Assembly (NCBI GenBank): GCA_963681505.1
Contig: OY811974.1
Span: 7,836,239-7,900,238, forward strand
Source of the DNA: Eunapius fragilis
Taxonomy: Eukaryota > Porifera > Demospongiae > Spongillida > Spongillidae
Direction of reading: 5' to 3'
DNA length: 64,000 nt
In this document: positions 11,701 to 23,477 of the stretch, piece after piece
Numbering within the stretch: position 1 is the first letter of the stretch
Layout: the number at the start of each line of letters is the position of its first letter
Position numbers and translations under genes: made by a program
The notes under the pieces: model-generated
What the model saw: the letters and a program-made list of their open reading frames with translations, nothing else
Databases searched by the model: none
Told to the model about the DNA's origin: nothing

Positions 11701-11928
11701 TTGGCACCAGCATGATGTGATAATTGGATCAACTTTTTATATCTTTTTTTTTTAATGATAAAAATACATTGAGCTGGATATCATCTATTTCATTGCGCAT
11801 GCGTGACCCTTAATTAATAGCACGCGTACGTTCGTGACCCTTTTAATGGCGCTGTTTGTGAAAGGTATGTTTGCATTGTATATTTTTGGCTTGGTTTATA
11901 CCCAGTTGTTTTCTTACCGCGTTTAGCG

Positions 11929-12410
11929 ATGCCTCGTTGGAGTAAAAAAAAGTTGAGCGCTTTGGAGAGAGTGTGTCGATTTTTTCGTGGTGAGTATACT
12001 AGTGCAGCAGTTCGGAATGCCTGTATAACTCCCCTTCTCTGTAGACTGCCAAATATAATATACGCAAAGAAAATTTTTACTACCGTGCTACCCGACTACT
12101 ACAGCGTACGCTACCGCACTATATGGGCCACTGCGTAAGGAAACATGTAACGCCCCCCCCCCCCCCCCCCCCCCCCATCTTATTTTACAGAGTTCATAAG
12201 ACTAAAAGGACATGCCCTACCAAGCTTTCGAGGTAAGCGTCACCGTTAGTGCGGCTGACATTGTTATTGTTACAGAATGGTCTCTGCTTCGCGAGCGTGA
12301 CGGCTGTATGCACAAGATTTAAGGTCAGAGATGTCTCGTACTGAACCTGTCCTTTATTAGTTTTCTTGATTTTCTAGTGTCTGAACCAGAGAAACAACCT
12401 GCTCGATCGT
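11929..12410 (+). pseudogene. small putative exon set at the right side of element A
   Basis: ATG at 11929 opens MPRWSKKKLSALERVCRFFR, continuing with RNACITPLLCRLPN. After a C-tract, a short segment ending GCTTTCGAG|GTAAGC and another starting ACAG|AATGG look like exon borders. I do not recognise the product. The same series, with some indels, occurs in element B, which argues that it is part of the element. A promoter-proximal exon of a lost transposase or of a captured gene are both possible. Confidence 0.35.
12151..12176. repeat. poly-C tract
   Basis: An uninterrupted run of about 25 C within element A. The same place in element B has only a short C-rich stretch. Confidence 0.9.
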
Positions 12411-12731
12411 TATAGCGTGTAAAGACATCTACTTTTCTTTATGTGTTCTTTTTATGTTGTATTTATTTTATCACAATTTGATTAAAATCAATTGAACGTG
12501 TTGTTGTATAGTTTATTAATATCAGTTTATGTTGGGACCATCAATTTACGGTAAATATACGAGATATTGTTAACTCTGTCAACACCCAATAGAGTGTACT
12601 GGCTACACTTCAGGTGTGTTGGCCGTAACACTCCTGAGCGGTTACGACTACACCCCAGGGGGTGTTATTTTTAAACATGCATACGAACACCCCTAAGTGT
12701 GTTGCGATAACACCTTTTTTTTAACAGTGTA

Positions 12732-12838
12732 GTCGCATACTACAAGTACGTACTTATTTCCCGAGCCACTTCGCGGTAGAGGCCAGACAACGTCCATGGC
12801 AATCCGCCCAAATGGCTCCTCTATCACCGGTAGGGAAC
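12732..12838 (-). pseudogene. integrase core, first catalytic Asp (fragment 2 of 3), between elements A and B
   Basis: This 107-bp island between two transposon ends reads EEPFGRIAMDVVWPLPRSG followed by GNKYVLVVCDY, the start of an integrase core with the first catalytic Asp. It is flanked by TA on both sides. It would join the zinc domain at 17319 on one side and ATRYPEVIPM at 5240 on the other. The frame at the 17319 join is off by one base, so there is also a small indel. Without the neighbouring context it would look like meaningless spacer. Confidence 0.85.
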
Positions 12839-13645
12839 TACACTGTTAAAAAAAAAGGCCCGAGGGGTGTTACAGCTCAGGGGTGTTACAGCCCAGGGGT
12901 GTTTTGGTAACACACAAGGGTGTTCTGCTTACATCTATGAGTGTAGGCAAAGTATGGTAGGGTGTTAGCAACATACCCCACCAATAATGGGGTGTTAAGA
13001 CATTATAAAGGTGTGCTATCATAACACTGATTTACCGCATTACACCCCAGTATTTTTATATATGGAGTGTATATGGGGTTCCCAGCCTTTTTTATAATTA
13101 CCTTTTGACGGATTGAGGGCGTTGTTTGCGAGATGACATATGGCAGCCGATCTGGACTTATAAAGGCAAGCCGAACGTTATCTTAACGGTATACACGCAC
13201 ACAACTTACTAGTACTAAACGTTTAACATACGCTGGCATTGGCACCCGGGCGTTCGTCGGTATGGATTTGTAGACTGTCGTGAAGCTAATGCGTTTGTAT
13301 ACATGCATGTTTAACTTCGCTTTGTCAACGTGAAATATAAAGCCTCGCTGTGTTTATGAAGTCTTGCCTGCAGCGTTCATGTACCGTATGTGCCGCGCGC
13401 GGTGTTTATACAAAGGTGACCGGTAATTGCGTTAATATGCAAGCAGCATGCAAGCTTGTTTATTATCTTGCATGCCGCGTAGTGTTGAGAGTGAATGTTA
13501 AGTAGCACGGCTTGGACAGTAAAGGTGTATTTAAATCCATCTGGATTCTATTTAGACCACACTCTAGTAAAATGACATGGGAACATATACTTAATACATT
13601 GTCAGACACAAGTATTTTTATATGCCAATGCTTGAATGTTTGTAG

Positions 13646-13820
13646 GAGGAACTAGCTTCTCAGTAGCAACCTTTGGACAAGGAACAGAGCCCATTCTGTT
13701 AGACGATGTAGGATGTACTGGAACTGAGGCAAGACCGTGGGATTGTCGACTCGAAACAGAGGTGTTGGACTCCACTCATGTTGAAGACGCATATGCATAT
13801 GTTATCACATGTAGCTCAAG
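13646..13820 (+). pseudogene. SRCR-domain exon captured in element B (degraded copy)
   Basis: This is the same exon as in element A, with the same splice borders, but the stretch before [13 protein letters not shown] has changed: the NCS cysteine segment is replaced by ETEVLDS through small indels. One conserved cysteine is lost. A domain with this change would not fold as a normal SRCR. The intron right after it is shorter than in A because of a deletion. Confidence 0.8.
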
Positions 13821-13828
13821 GTAGGCCT

Positions 13829-16310
13829 GATGTGTGGGTCTCCATGGAGATCATGTGATGGGTGTGATCTCATTGAAAGCTGAGTCAATAGCTGGGTAGG
13901 TTATCATTTCACGTGTACAGAAGACTGTCACCCTATTCATCACTAAAGGTAGCCATGGAGGGGATCATGTGACTTGGATGTGTATGGTCTTCATGGAGAT
14001 CATGTGGTTGTGTGGACATATTGGTTAGGGGACTGTGTGTGTGTTTGTGTTGTTGAACTGATTAGGAGACTGCATAGGTGTGGTTGAGTGTCTCAACGCT
14101 CCTTCCACAGGGATTCATGCAGCGGAGGTAAGACCAAGATCCCTACTCCCAATTGCATATGGAGGGAGTTGGTGTGGATATCATCTTTGGCACATGTGAG
14201 CAAGATACACGACCTAATAAACCTCATGTCACCACCACCTCCACCCCCTCCCTCACTCAAGGAGAACAGGTGTTGGCCACCTCAGGCTCATAAGTTCCAA
14301 GTCAGCTGCCTTGCAATGCCCTATGGTCCAGGTGTACCAGCAAAGTCTAGGAACCTCCTGTAACATCACGACCCACGTGGACAACCGTGCACCCCTCACC
14401 TCTCTACCTCTGAAAAGCAAGCGGAGCCTGTTCGGAAGAGGATTCCACCAACAATCCCTCCTCATACCTGAGCATACCCCCTCCACTGCCACCACTTGAC
14501 CATGCCCCCTCTGAGAGCTTTTCTTCATGAAGGGCATCTGGGGGCGCGGCTTTCTTCATGCGTCCAAGATCTCACAGTCTAGACAATGAAAACTATGACC
14601 ACCTCCCAGAGTGTCATGAGGACTCCCTCTCCTCCTCCTCCACTTTACCTCTTACGACAGAGGGAGGAACCAATCATTGAGTCCACTGGAGACATGTAAG
14701 GCCACACCCACCACCATCTTAAGGGTGGGATTGTATGCTGTAGGAGAGTGCAGGGACTGTACCACAGGGAAGGTTGGGGCTGGTGCCACTAAACTGTAAG
14801 TAAAAAAATGTTTTTAATTAATTCATTAGTACTGCAGCTTGAGGTACAATTCATGAGTGTATACTGGTTAGGGTGGTAGTGTGGGTCGACTTGTTAGTAT
14901 GTGTGGGAATGCTGGTTAGTATGTGTGGGCATACTGGTTAGGAGACTGGGTGTGGTTGTGTAGGTGAACTGGTTAAGTGACTGTATGGGCGTGGTTGAGT
15001 GTCTCAACACTTCTTCCTCCTTCCCATCTCACGGGGAGCCCCCTTCATGCAGCAGAGATCATGAAATATGCTGGATGAAATTGAATCTACCCACCTGCTT
15101 TAAGGGTAGGCTACCAGTGACAGAGTTTGGACACATTTTTTAGCCTGTACAGGGTTAAAAAATGTTGTCATGGCAATGCTGAAGGTTGCCATGGGGGATC
15201 ATGTGATTTGGATGTGTGGGTCTCCATGGAGATCATGTGATGGGTGTGATCTCATTGAAAGGTGAGTCAATATCTGGGTAGGTTCTCATTTCACGTGTAC
15301 AGAAGACTGTCACCCTATTCATCACTAAAGGTAGCCATGAGGGGATCATGTGACTTGGATGTGTATGGTCTCCATGGAGATCATGTGGTTGTGTGTGTAT
15401 ATTGGTTAGGAGACTGTGGGTATATTTGTGTTGTTGAACTGATTAGGAGACTGTATAGGTGTGGTTGAGTGTCTCAATGCTCCCTCCACAGGGATTGATG
15501 CTGCGGAGGTCATCCACCTCCAAGACTAAGGATCCCTACCCCTAATTGCATATGGAGGGAGTTGGTGTGGATGGGGTTAAATCATCTTTAGCACATGTGA
15601 GCGAGATACACGACCTGATAAACCTCATTTTGCCGTCACCTCCACCCTCAAGGAGAACAGGTGTTGGCCACCTCCTAACCTCAGGCTCATAAGTTCCAAG
15701 TCAGCTGCCTTGCAATGCCCTATGGTCCAGGTGTACCAGCGAAGTCTAGGAACCTCCTGTAACATCACGACCCATGTGGACAACCGTGCACCCCTCACCT
15801 CTACCTCTGAAAGCAAGCGGAGCCTGTTCGGAAGAGGATTCCACCAACAATCCCTCCTCATACCTGAGCATACCCCCTCCACTGTCACCACTTGACCATG
15901 CCCCCCTCTGAGAGCCTTTCTTCATGAAGTTCATCTGGGGGCGCGGCTTTCTTCATGCGTCCAAGATCTCACAGTCTAGACAATGACAACTATGACCACC
16001 TCCCAGGGTGTCGTGAGGACTTCCCCTCCTCCTCCTCCACTTCACTTCCCATGAAAGAGGGAGGAACCAATCACTGAGTCCACTGGACACGTGTACTGGT
16101 TAGGGTAGTAGTGTGGGTCAACTTGTTCGTATGTGTGGGCATGCTGGTAAGTATGTGTGGGCTAGGAGGCTGGGTGTGGTTGTGTAGGTGAACTGGTTAA
16201 GTGACTGTATGGGCGTGGTTGAGTGACTTCCTCCTCCCCATCTCACGGGGATGCCCCCTTCGTGCAGCGTAGCCCATCCCCCTCCAAGAGCTTGGCACCA
16301 GCATGATGTG
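13829..16310. repeat. two long direct repeats inside element B
   Basis: The same unit as in element A is present twice: the first copy, truncated at its left side, begins near 13,829, and the second begins with AAATATGCTGGATGAAAT near 15,064. Both element copies carry the doubled unit, so the duplication is older than their separation. Confidence 0.75.
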
Positions 16311-16532
16311 ATAATTGGATCAACTTTTTATCTGAATCCATGTTGTGGGTTAGGCTTTTTTTTTTAAATGATAAAAAACATTGAGCTGGCTGTGTCTATT
16401 TCATTGCGCATGCGTGACCCTTAATAGCACGCGTACGTTCGTGACCCTTTAAATGGCGCTGTTTGTGAAAGGTATGTTTGCATTGTATTTTTTTAGCTTG
16501 GTTTATACGTTGTTTTCTTACCACGTCTAGCG

Positions 16533-17010
16533 ATGCCTCGTTCGAGTAAAAAAAAAGTTGAGCGCTTTGGAGAGAGTGTGGCGATATTTTCGTGGTGAGT
16601 ATACTAGTGCAGCAGTTCGGAATGCCTGTATAACTCCACTTCTCTGTAGACTGCCAAATATACGCAAAGAAAATTTTTACTACCGTGCTGCCCGACTACT
16701 ACAGCGTACGCTACCGCGCTATATGGGACACTGCGTAAGGAAACATGTAAGTTACTAATACGCCCCGCCCCAGAGTTCACAAGACTAAATGGACATGCCC
16801 TACCAAGCTTTCGAGGTAAGCTTCGCGATTAGTACGGCTGACATTGTTATTGTTACAGAATGGTCTCCTTTGCTTCCCGAACGTGACGGCTGCATGCACC
16901 CAAGATTTAAGGTAAGATATCTCTCGTACTGTAACCTGTCCTTTATTAGTTTTCTTGATTTTCTAGTGTCTGAACAGAGAAACAACCTGTTCGATCGTTA
17001 TAGCGTGTAA
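16533..17010 (+). pseudogene. small putative exon set at the right side of element B
   Basis: This corresponds to the 11,929 region of element A. ATG CCT CGT opens the frame, which then shifts because of an extra A in the poly-A run. Downstream, CTTTCGAG|GTAAGC ... TTACAG|AATGG ... TTTAAG|GTAAGA give plausible exon/intron borders. Unrecognised product, same caveats as for element A. Confidence 0.35.
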
Positions 17011-17318
17011 AAGACATCTACTTTTCTTTGTGTTCTTTTTATGGGTTGTATTTATTTACCACCATTTTATTAAAATCAATCGAACGTGTTGTTGTATAGT
17101 TTATTAATATTAATTTATGTTGGGACCATCAATTTACGGTAAATATACGAGATATTGTTACCTCTGTCAACACCCAATAGAGTGTTCTGGCTACACTTCA
17201 GGGGTGTTAGCTGTAACACTCCTAAGCGGTTACCACTACACCCCAGGGGGGTGTCATTTTTAAATATCCATACGAACACCCCTAAGTGTGTTGCGGTAGC
17301 ACCTTTTTTTTAACAGTG

Positions 17319-17690
17319 TAGGGGTGCTCTCAAGTTCTTGATTGGAGAATGTTTCTGGCACTGCTCGCATCTCCTGCGCCACTCAGCTACATCCCGATAC
17401 AAAGTCGGCCAATAAAACCTTTGCATTTTTCGATCGATAGTCTTTTCCTTGCCCATGTGCCCCGCCAGTAGTATTTCATGGGCTACCTGAAGCACAGTCG
17501 CTCGATGTTGCTTCGGCACAATTAGCTGCTCGATACCGAACTCCTCTCCTTCTTCTCGTGGTGCTATTGACGGTAGAGAAGACCGTCTTCTTCAAAAAAC
17601 CAGTAGTTCTCACCTTTTGGCGGCTGCTTCGCGGACTCTCGTATCGCTTTCAATGTTTCATCCTCCTATTGCAACTTCCTTAGTTCCTTT
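17319..17690 (-). pseudogene. integrase zinc-binding domain of the Gmr1-like element (fragment 1 of 3)
   Basis: Directly downstream of protease, the HHCC domain is read: HEILLAGHMGKEKTIDRKMQ, RFYWPTLYRDVAEWRRRCEQ, then CQKHSPIKNLRAPL. A frameshift lies near 17,568, just upstream (YWFFEEDGLLYRQ in one frame, APREEGEEFGIEQL in the next). The piece stops exactly at the TA duplication of element B. Integrase following protease with no intervening RT is the key evidence for the unusual gene order. Confidence 0.85.
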
Positions 17691-17736
17691 CTACCTGCTC
17701 CCCCAAGACTTTCGTCCTCCAAGTTAGTCGTCATCT

Positions 17737-19305
17737 CTACATCATCACCTTGGGTAGGTGTATCCTCTTGTTCTTAGCCTTTTCCTCAGCAACGTCATCC
17801 TCCGGACTGGAAACCTGGATCTCTTCCTCAACAGGATCCTGCATAACTGGCATCTTTAACAAGTTTCTACACGCAACTCCAGAGTCCTTCTCCTTCTCCT
17901 TGGCTGCATTCTCCTCATTCTTCTTCCGTTTGGCTTGAGCCCTCGTCAAGGCGGTCAACGCCTCCACTGTACCCATAGATTCAGCTGAACCAATCCGTAC
18001 CAGCTCAGGGACGTCTCTTCCAAGTAACACGGAGGTAGGTAGTTTCTTCACCACGGCTGCTTCCACGAAGTAGCTCTTGCCCTCGATAACCACCTCCACC
18101 TTGGCTAAAGGGTAAGACGCATAGTCACCATGCATGCATTGCACTGACACGAATTTGTTTACATATCTATTCCTAGGCACTAGAATGTCTCGCACTAGTG
18201 TCTTGGCTGCGCCGGTGTCTCGAACCACGTCCTTCGCTTCTTTCCCTTCCACGTAGCCTGCCTGCGCGGAAGTGAGTTGTCTCTTTTCACGTCGGCCTGC
18301 TGTGATCTCCCCTCCATAGAATGTAGCGGCATTTTGTGGGCATGTACTCGCCACGTGGCCCACCTTAGGACAATTGTAACACCTGGGCGGCTGGCGCTGC
18401 TGGTTCCTTGGTTCGGGTTGGGACTCCTTAGGACTGGCATCCTTGTCCCCATCACCGGGCTCCTTTGCTCGAACAATGTCCGTCGGCTTGAAAGGTCTAG
18501 CGTCCTGCCTCCTCGCCTGCTCGTACTCATCGAGCCACTCGCCAGTCTGAAGGTATGATTTTGGCTTCCGCTCCACCAGCCACAACCTCTTCTCCACTGG
18601 AAGTGAACTCAGGAACTGTTCTATTCCCAAGACTTGATGAATCTGGTCGACCGTATTGTACTCTTTGAGCCACTTGGTCAATGAGTCCATCATCCGGACT
18701 GTAAACTCTCGATTTGTTTCTCCGTCCTTCCGCTTCGATGCCCTGAAGCGGTTCTTATACGCGTCCTCGTTGATATCGTACCTCACTAATATCGCTGCCT
18801 TTATTGCATCGTAGTCGGCCGAATCTGATACTGGTAGCGCCGCAAAAGCCGATTGAGCTTTTCCCGTTAACTGGGGGGCAAGGTAGTGAGGCCACCGCCC
18901 CTGGTCCACCTTGTGCGCTGCCATGATTCTCTCGAAAGTCACCAGGTATGACTCGATATCGTCGCGCTCAGTCAGAGCCACCAGTTTCACACATAGCTCT
19001 GTAGCCACCTTCGGCGCTGACGCGCCCTTTTGCTCTTCTACAATTTTTATTAGCCTATCCATGTGCGCTCTCATTTCCTCCGACTTCTCCCGCGCTTCTC
19101 CTTCTAGTCGCGTCCTTTCTTCCGCTATCTCCCGCTCGCGCTGTAAGCGTTCTTCTTCTCTTCGGGTTGTCTCCTCTGCTATCTCTTTTTCGTGCTGTAC
19201 GCGTTCTTCTTCTCGTCTTTCTCTTTCACGTTCAATCCCCTACTCTCGTTTCTGTCGGTCCTCGATCAATTTTCGCAACATGTCCTGCAACGCCTGCTCA
19301 GCCAT
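17737..19305 (-). pseudogene. gag: gag-protease of the Gmr1-like element
   Basis: The start is at 19305 (MAEQALQDMLRKLIEDRQKR). An in-frame TAG at 19242-19240 interrupts a highly charged Glu/Arg-rich coiled-coil segment, and the frame is then open to 17737. From about 19,074 onward there is a capsid-type domain (TGKAQSAFAALPVSD, FRASKRKDGETNREFTVRM), one zinc knuckle (CYNCPKVGHVASTC) and a retropepsin-like region: VRDTGAAKTLVRD carries the DTG active site and TSVLLGRDVPEL the flap/dimer landmark. The C-terminus is acidic and Lys-rich. Gag would form the particle, and the protease would process it. Apart from the one stop it is well preserved. Confidence 0.85.
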
Positions 19306-19394
19306 TTCACCTGCCCGGAATGGTCGACCGGAACGGGTTGTCATACACCGTCGCTCAGCGTGTAGAGTCAGAAAAACTGTCTAACGGTCCACAA

Positions 19395-19411
19395 CCCCGC
19401 CGCTGCCACCA
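19395..19411 (-). other. primer-binding site of the Gmr1-like element
   Basis: TGGTGGCAGCGGCGGGG lies two bases inside the LTR end, in the place and with the leading TGG (complement of a tRNA CCA tail) expected of a minus-strand primer site. The tRNA species is not determined. Confidence 0.6.
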
Positions 19412-19413
19412 AA

Positions 19414-19619
19414 TGTAATGGATCCGTCCTCTGTCTTAGCGCACCGACGCTGTGGCGCTACAATCACGGCTGTTTGACCAGGGCTATACACAACAAGTAG
19501 ATAAAAAAATTTCTCTTTGAGAAATAGAGTGGGATGTGGGATTGGGATTGGTGGTGTAAAAAGCAAGGAAACAAGGCACATTATGGATTGGTACCAGAAT
19601 ACAACATGACGGTCCTACA
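19414..19619 (-). repeat. 5' LTR of the Gmr1-like element (about 206 bp)
   Basis: On the minus strand it begins TGTAGGACCG and ends CCATTACA, followed after TT by the primer-site-like TGGTGGCAGCGGCGGGG. The left end (19414) is well placed by that site. The right end is supported by an inverted copy that starts with the same TGTAGGACCG at 19661. The matching 3' LTR is not in the window. Confidence 0.75.
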
Positions 19620-19660
19620 TTTAGCCAAGAACCATGCGCTTTGAATTTCAATTAGCTAAA

Positions 19661-19783
19661 TGTAGGACCGTCTTGCTGTATTCTGGTACCAATCCATAAT
19701 GTGTCTTGTTTCCTTGCTTTTTACACCACCAATTCCAATCCTACATCCCACTCTATTTCTCAAAGAGATTTTTTTATCTACTT
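19661..19783 (+). repeat. inverted partial LTR copy facing the Gmr1-like LTR
   Basis: These 123 bases repeat the first part of the 19414-19619 LTR in opposite orientation, with few differences. The match ends after ATCTACTTG. The two copies sit head to head, separated by about 41 bp, so the locus forms a long hairpin. It is probably the remains of a second insertion or of an inverted duplication of the LTR. Confidence 0.8.
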
Positions 19784-21290
19784 GTTTCCTTGCTTTTTTT
19801 CCCTACCATGCAGAGCGATTGGTTAGTTGTCTTGAAGCCAATAACGTAATATAATTGTGCCAATTAAGTTAGCACTATCGGTAATTAAGATTTCATCGGC
19901 ATTCAATAATGTTGCATAATTGTGGTTCCCAATGAGCATTCGGGATGTGCTGCTGTACCACCAGGTTTGATTGCTTATGCGAGGTTTGTTCGTGGTATAT
20001 GTGGTGACACCGCGCGTGCGTATAATGCCTTTTCACATGTTTATTTGATCAAAAAACACATCTTATTTTTAGTAAAAATTAGCATGTACAATTCTTAAAC
20101 AAGAACCTGCCTCGCCTTGTATGTCCCGGTCGTCCCCTCCTGTAGGGATAAAAATTAATGAAGCAGGAGTGGATCAGCTGTAGCAAGTGGAGCAGGAACA
20201 GGAGGAATTGACAATCAATCAGCATACGGACACATTAATTTAAATTTTTATTGGTTGTGAAAGGTTTATGCACATATACGCCAGCATCGCTATGCCCCAA
20301 TGCTAATTATATGTATACTAAGCATTACACATTTGCACATATAACCTTTTGCATATAACCTTCCCTTTAAAAAATCCTGAGCAAATTATGTTTGGAATTA
20401 CAGTGCTATGCCATCTTATTCCACTACCTTGTAGCATGTCAGGAAGTGTGACAGAAGCCAGCTAGAGCCAAAGTGTTGTGTCAACAGTTACAGGTGTTAA
20501 TGTAACATCTGGAACAAAGCATCAGCATGCTGAGGCAGGCATGAAGTGCTAATCCCTAGCCTGCATGACATGTGATACCAGGAGCAGGACTCTTTAGATC
20601 CAGTAATCCTCATCCCCTTATTAAAAACCACTGCTATTGTGTGGTATTATATTGAGGGGTGTTCATAGACAATTCTCATCACAAATGTCTGCACTTAGGT
20701 CATGATCAATGTGGCAACAATTACCATGGTCACCTAGTGCTACTCTAATGTCCGCTACAGAAAAGTAACTTCGTTTTTATAATTATATCTACCTCTTCAT
20801 CACACAAGCGTCTACACTGACAGGTGCAAAGCCACTTTTTGGGACGATCACTACTTTCACCCTTACTTTTATCCTTTATTTCATTAGCCACAACACACCA
20901 GCCATTAGTGTCAACAGGGATTGCTAACATTCTAGTGTGTACTTTGGTCAACCAACCATTCATGTGGTTCTTTAAAATCTTCAACAACCATTTCTTGTAC
21001 GTTTTATTGCTATGCTATTTAGTGTCTTTTCAAGCAACATACACCCTGCCTTTTATCATCTCTTTGTGAGACAAAACCTAAATATTAAATTTATACACTC
21101 TGCCTTTTACATCTCTTGGTTCAAAGAGATAAAACCTGAGTAACAATTAACTTTTTTTTTACCTAACTTTTCATTACATTAAAGCTACACATCAGAATGC
21201 TCAGTAATTTACTCACTTATTTCACCACAGTACTTGTTTAACTCACCGTTTAATCTTGGCTTCTTATTGGCCAGCACTTGGGAGGCAGTG
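19784..21290. other. no gene recognised
   Basis: AT-rich sequence with only short open frames. A minus-strand frame near 20,745-20,987 contains a Cys-rich stretch (WLCTCQCRRLCDEE) that I cannot assign. No LTR or TIR borders were seen apart from the inverted LTR at its left. Confidence 0.6.
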
Positions 21291-21291
21291 T

Positions 21292-21905
21292 TTAGATCAG
21301 ACCCAGACTATTTAGCCTTTTAAACCGCTCTTCTTGTTTCAGCATGATCAAGGTAGCGTTTGTGCTCACCAACCCGCTTGGGTTCAGGGCCATTTTGGTA
21401 CCACCAGGTTCTTTCTGCGACTCGCTTCGATCTGCGTAGTGTTTTCTTGCTCGCTTCGTCTCAGGGTCTTTTTCATACCGCGCCCGCCCAGCGTCTTGCA
21501 TGTGTCATCATCAGAGATACAGTTTGAAAATACAAATTAAAATATGATGACGAGGTCTGTACCTTGCCCTTTTCTTAACCCAATCTCTTCTATTTCTTTG
21601 CTTGCTCCGTTTCAGGATCTTTTTCGTACCGCGCTTGACCAGCGTCTTGCATGGGTCATCATCATAGCTACAGTAAGAAGCAAATATATACATGTTGATA
21701 AACGGGAACATGCAATTAAAAATAGGATGACGAGGGTCTGTACCTTGCCCTTTTCCTGACACGATTCACTCAAGATCCCGTTGTCGTTCGTCGGCTCGCT
21801 TCTGCTCAGAGTTCGCCTGGTAACGTTCTCCGGCTTTTGCTTTGTTTACCACCGAACTAGGTTCATGCTTTGCTTTCATTGTACCGATCTCTTTTTGCAT
21901 TTTTC
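21292..21905 (-). pseudogene. Lys/Arg-rich repeat-motif exons, partly duplicated
   Basis: On the minus strand, MQKEIGTMKAKHEPSSVVNK leads to AGERYQANSEQKRADERQRD, then a stop or splice border. Two later blocks carry ARYEKDPETEQAKK and ARYEKDPETKRARKHYADRS. This [ARYxxDPExKRAR] pattern recurs in tandem in many sponge predicted proteins, some linked to transposons, but the function is unknown. The blocks at 21,460-21,560 and 21,610-21,760 repeat one exon/intron unit. There is no full-length frame, so I treat it as a remnant. Confidence 0.45.
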
Positions 21906-22255
21906 AACCAGAACATATAAACGAACACGTGCAAGATCACGTGTTCAGTAAACGGGTTCTTATGGTCCTGGGCAATTCATCAAAGTTCCAATAGCAATTT
22001 GTATAGACGAAAGCCCGACAACATATGGGTCCAAGCATTTAGTTACGATCCTTATCCAACTGTCCATCCGCCAGTATACTTCATTTTTTATAAATCGGCA
22101 AAAATACACCCACGCACACTCTTTATTAATTTATATCGAAACTGATATAAACTATATAGTTTCAATATTCACACAGGATGAAACTTCGCATCGAGCGCTA
22201 CAATGTGGTGCAAATATCATTTTTTCCCGCTTTTCCTAATTTGAGTTATGTTTGA

Positions 22256-22318
22256 CGAAAGGAAGAAGGAGAAGGAGAAGGAGAAGGAGAAGGAGAAGAA
22301 GGAGAAAAAAAAAAGGCG
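22256..22318. repeat. GAAGGA-type microsatellite
   Basis: A short purine-rich run of GAAGGA/GAGAAG units. The Lys/Glu-rich frame through it is a by-product of the repeat. Confidence 0.8.
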
Positions 22319-22946
22319 GATTCGAGGGATCGACTATACCGTCTGGAGACAACGGCAGGGTTGCGAACATCGCGCGTTGGACTATAGATGCAGCGTGTTT
22401 TGGGCAGATTTTATAGCGACTGGCAAGTGGCTACGAAGCGTATATTCTGTTTTCTAACGCTCGATCGAAAACCACGCCTACGGAGCCAATCCTACATAGG
22501 ACCTACTAGGACCTACTATCGTAGGTCCTGATTTCAGGCACACACACAACTCAAGAAGGGGATTATATAAGGGGTGTAGAAAACCGGTTCTAAACAGGGT
22601 CCAAACTGGTTTGACCGTGGTCACATGCTGTGCAGGCTGTCGATCAACACCTCATACCGACCGGTGCATGCTTTTGCATGCTCCTACAGACTCATCGATA
22701 CTAATCAGGGTCTCAGCTGTGGCGCTGACTGGCTTCCCTGACAATCCTGTATGAGAAATGTGATATCAAATCAATTGCTATTGATTTGACGCTGTAGTTT
22801 TAACGTAAATTGATACAAAACTCAGTTCTGAGCCTATTATTATTAGAAAATGATGGTGTGCTCTGATTTGTTTTTGAACCACTTGGTTATCTTCCTTTTG
22901 AGTACGGAAGTCGTCAGTTCTATACTCCTTCATTTCTAAACAACAG

Positions 22947-23315
22947 GGCCACTCCAGGGCTGGAGTGGAAAATGGTCGGTTATTTGAACATGTCCGATCC
23001 AATGCAACGATGTCCCGACTCGTGGCAAAACATTACATCGCCTAATATATCAGCGTGTGGTAAGAAAAGCACTTCATCCGGCTGCCACTCATTGAACATA
23101 TCCACTTGTGGAGCGCGCTATCAAACTGTGTGCGGATGGTTCCGAGGTTATATGATAGGATCTCCTGACGGTTTCTGTGCATTAGAAGCTAAAAGCATCG
23201 AAACCTACTACCTGTACGTGGATGGAGTCTCAGTCACGAACGGTCGACCCGGATACTGATAGGCATCATGTGTACACTTTACGCTGCTGGCACGTTTGAG
23301 CCACTGCGTTTCGAA
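22947..23315 (+). pseudogene. exon of a cysteine-rich, probably secreted invertebrate family, decayed at its end
   Basis: After an acceptor (CTAAACAACAG) the frame reads YLNMSDPMQRCPDSWQNITS, SACGKKSTSSGC, YQTVCGWFRGYMIGSPDGF and YYLYVDGVSVTNGRPGY. The pattern CP..W, CG, C, VCG..GY..GS.D.F, YVDGVSVT.G is one I recognise from large sets of extracellular-looking predicted proteins in sponges and cnidarians with no assigned function. After GRPGY a four-base insertion and a further indel disrupt the expected HH.YTFAAGT continuation, so the exon is broken. The LTR of Gypsy element 3 lies about 160 bp downstream. Confidence 0.6.
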
Positions 23316-23477
23316 GCACATGCCCAGCCAGTGTTGATGTTCTAAACTATAAGATGCAAAAACAGAATCATATGTAACAGGACAATGCGAACATTGGTGT
23401 GGCAAAAGCAAATTACCTGATCAAGATTCAAGCTCTTTAAGTATTAGGGGACTTTGGGTATCATAACTAGTATCAAG

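Larger units (their letters stand above)
12841..17318. mobile_element. TIR element B (SRCR-exon carrier), TA target duplication
   Basis: It has the same ends and the same internal order as element A: GTGTTA-rich left zone, SRCR exon, two long direct repeats, small exon set, GTGTTA-rich right zone. TA flanks it at 12839-12840 and 17319-17320. It lacks the Ginger insertion: the uninterrupted sequence GGGGTTCCCAGCC near 13,080 is the empty site matching the Ginger borders in A. It shares the orientation of A and lies only 107 bp from it in the same integrase gene. Moderate divergence and differing indels between A and B suggest they are not a very recent duplication. Confidence 0.85.

Noticed and set aside
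11153-11713. Minus-strand frame of 186 residues in element A
   Set aside because: Lies opposite exon-like and low-complexity sequence, is not conserved as a frame in element B, and has no domain.
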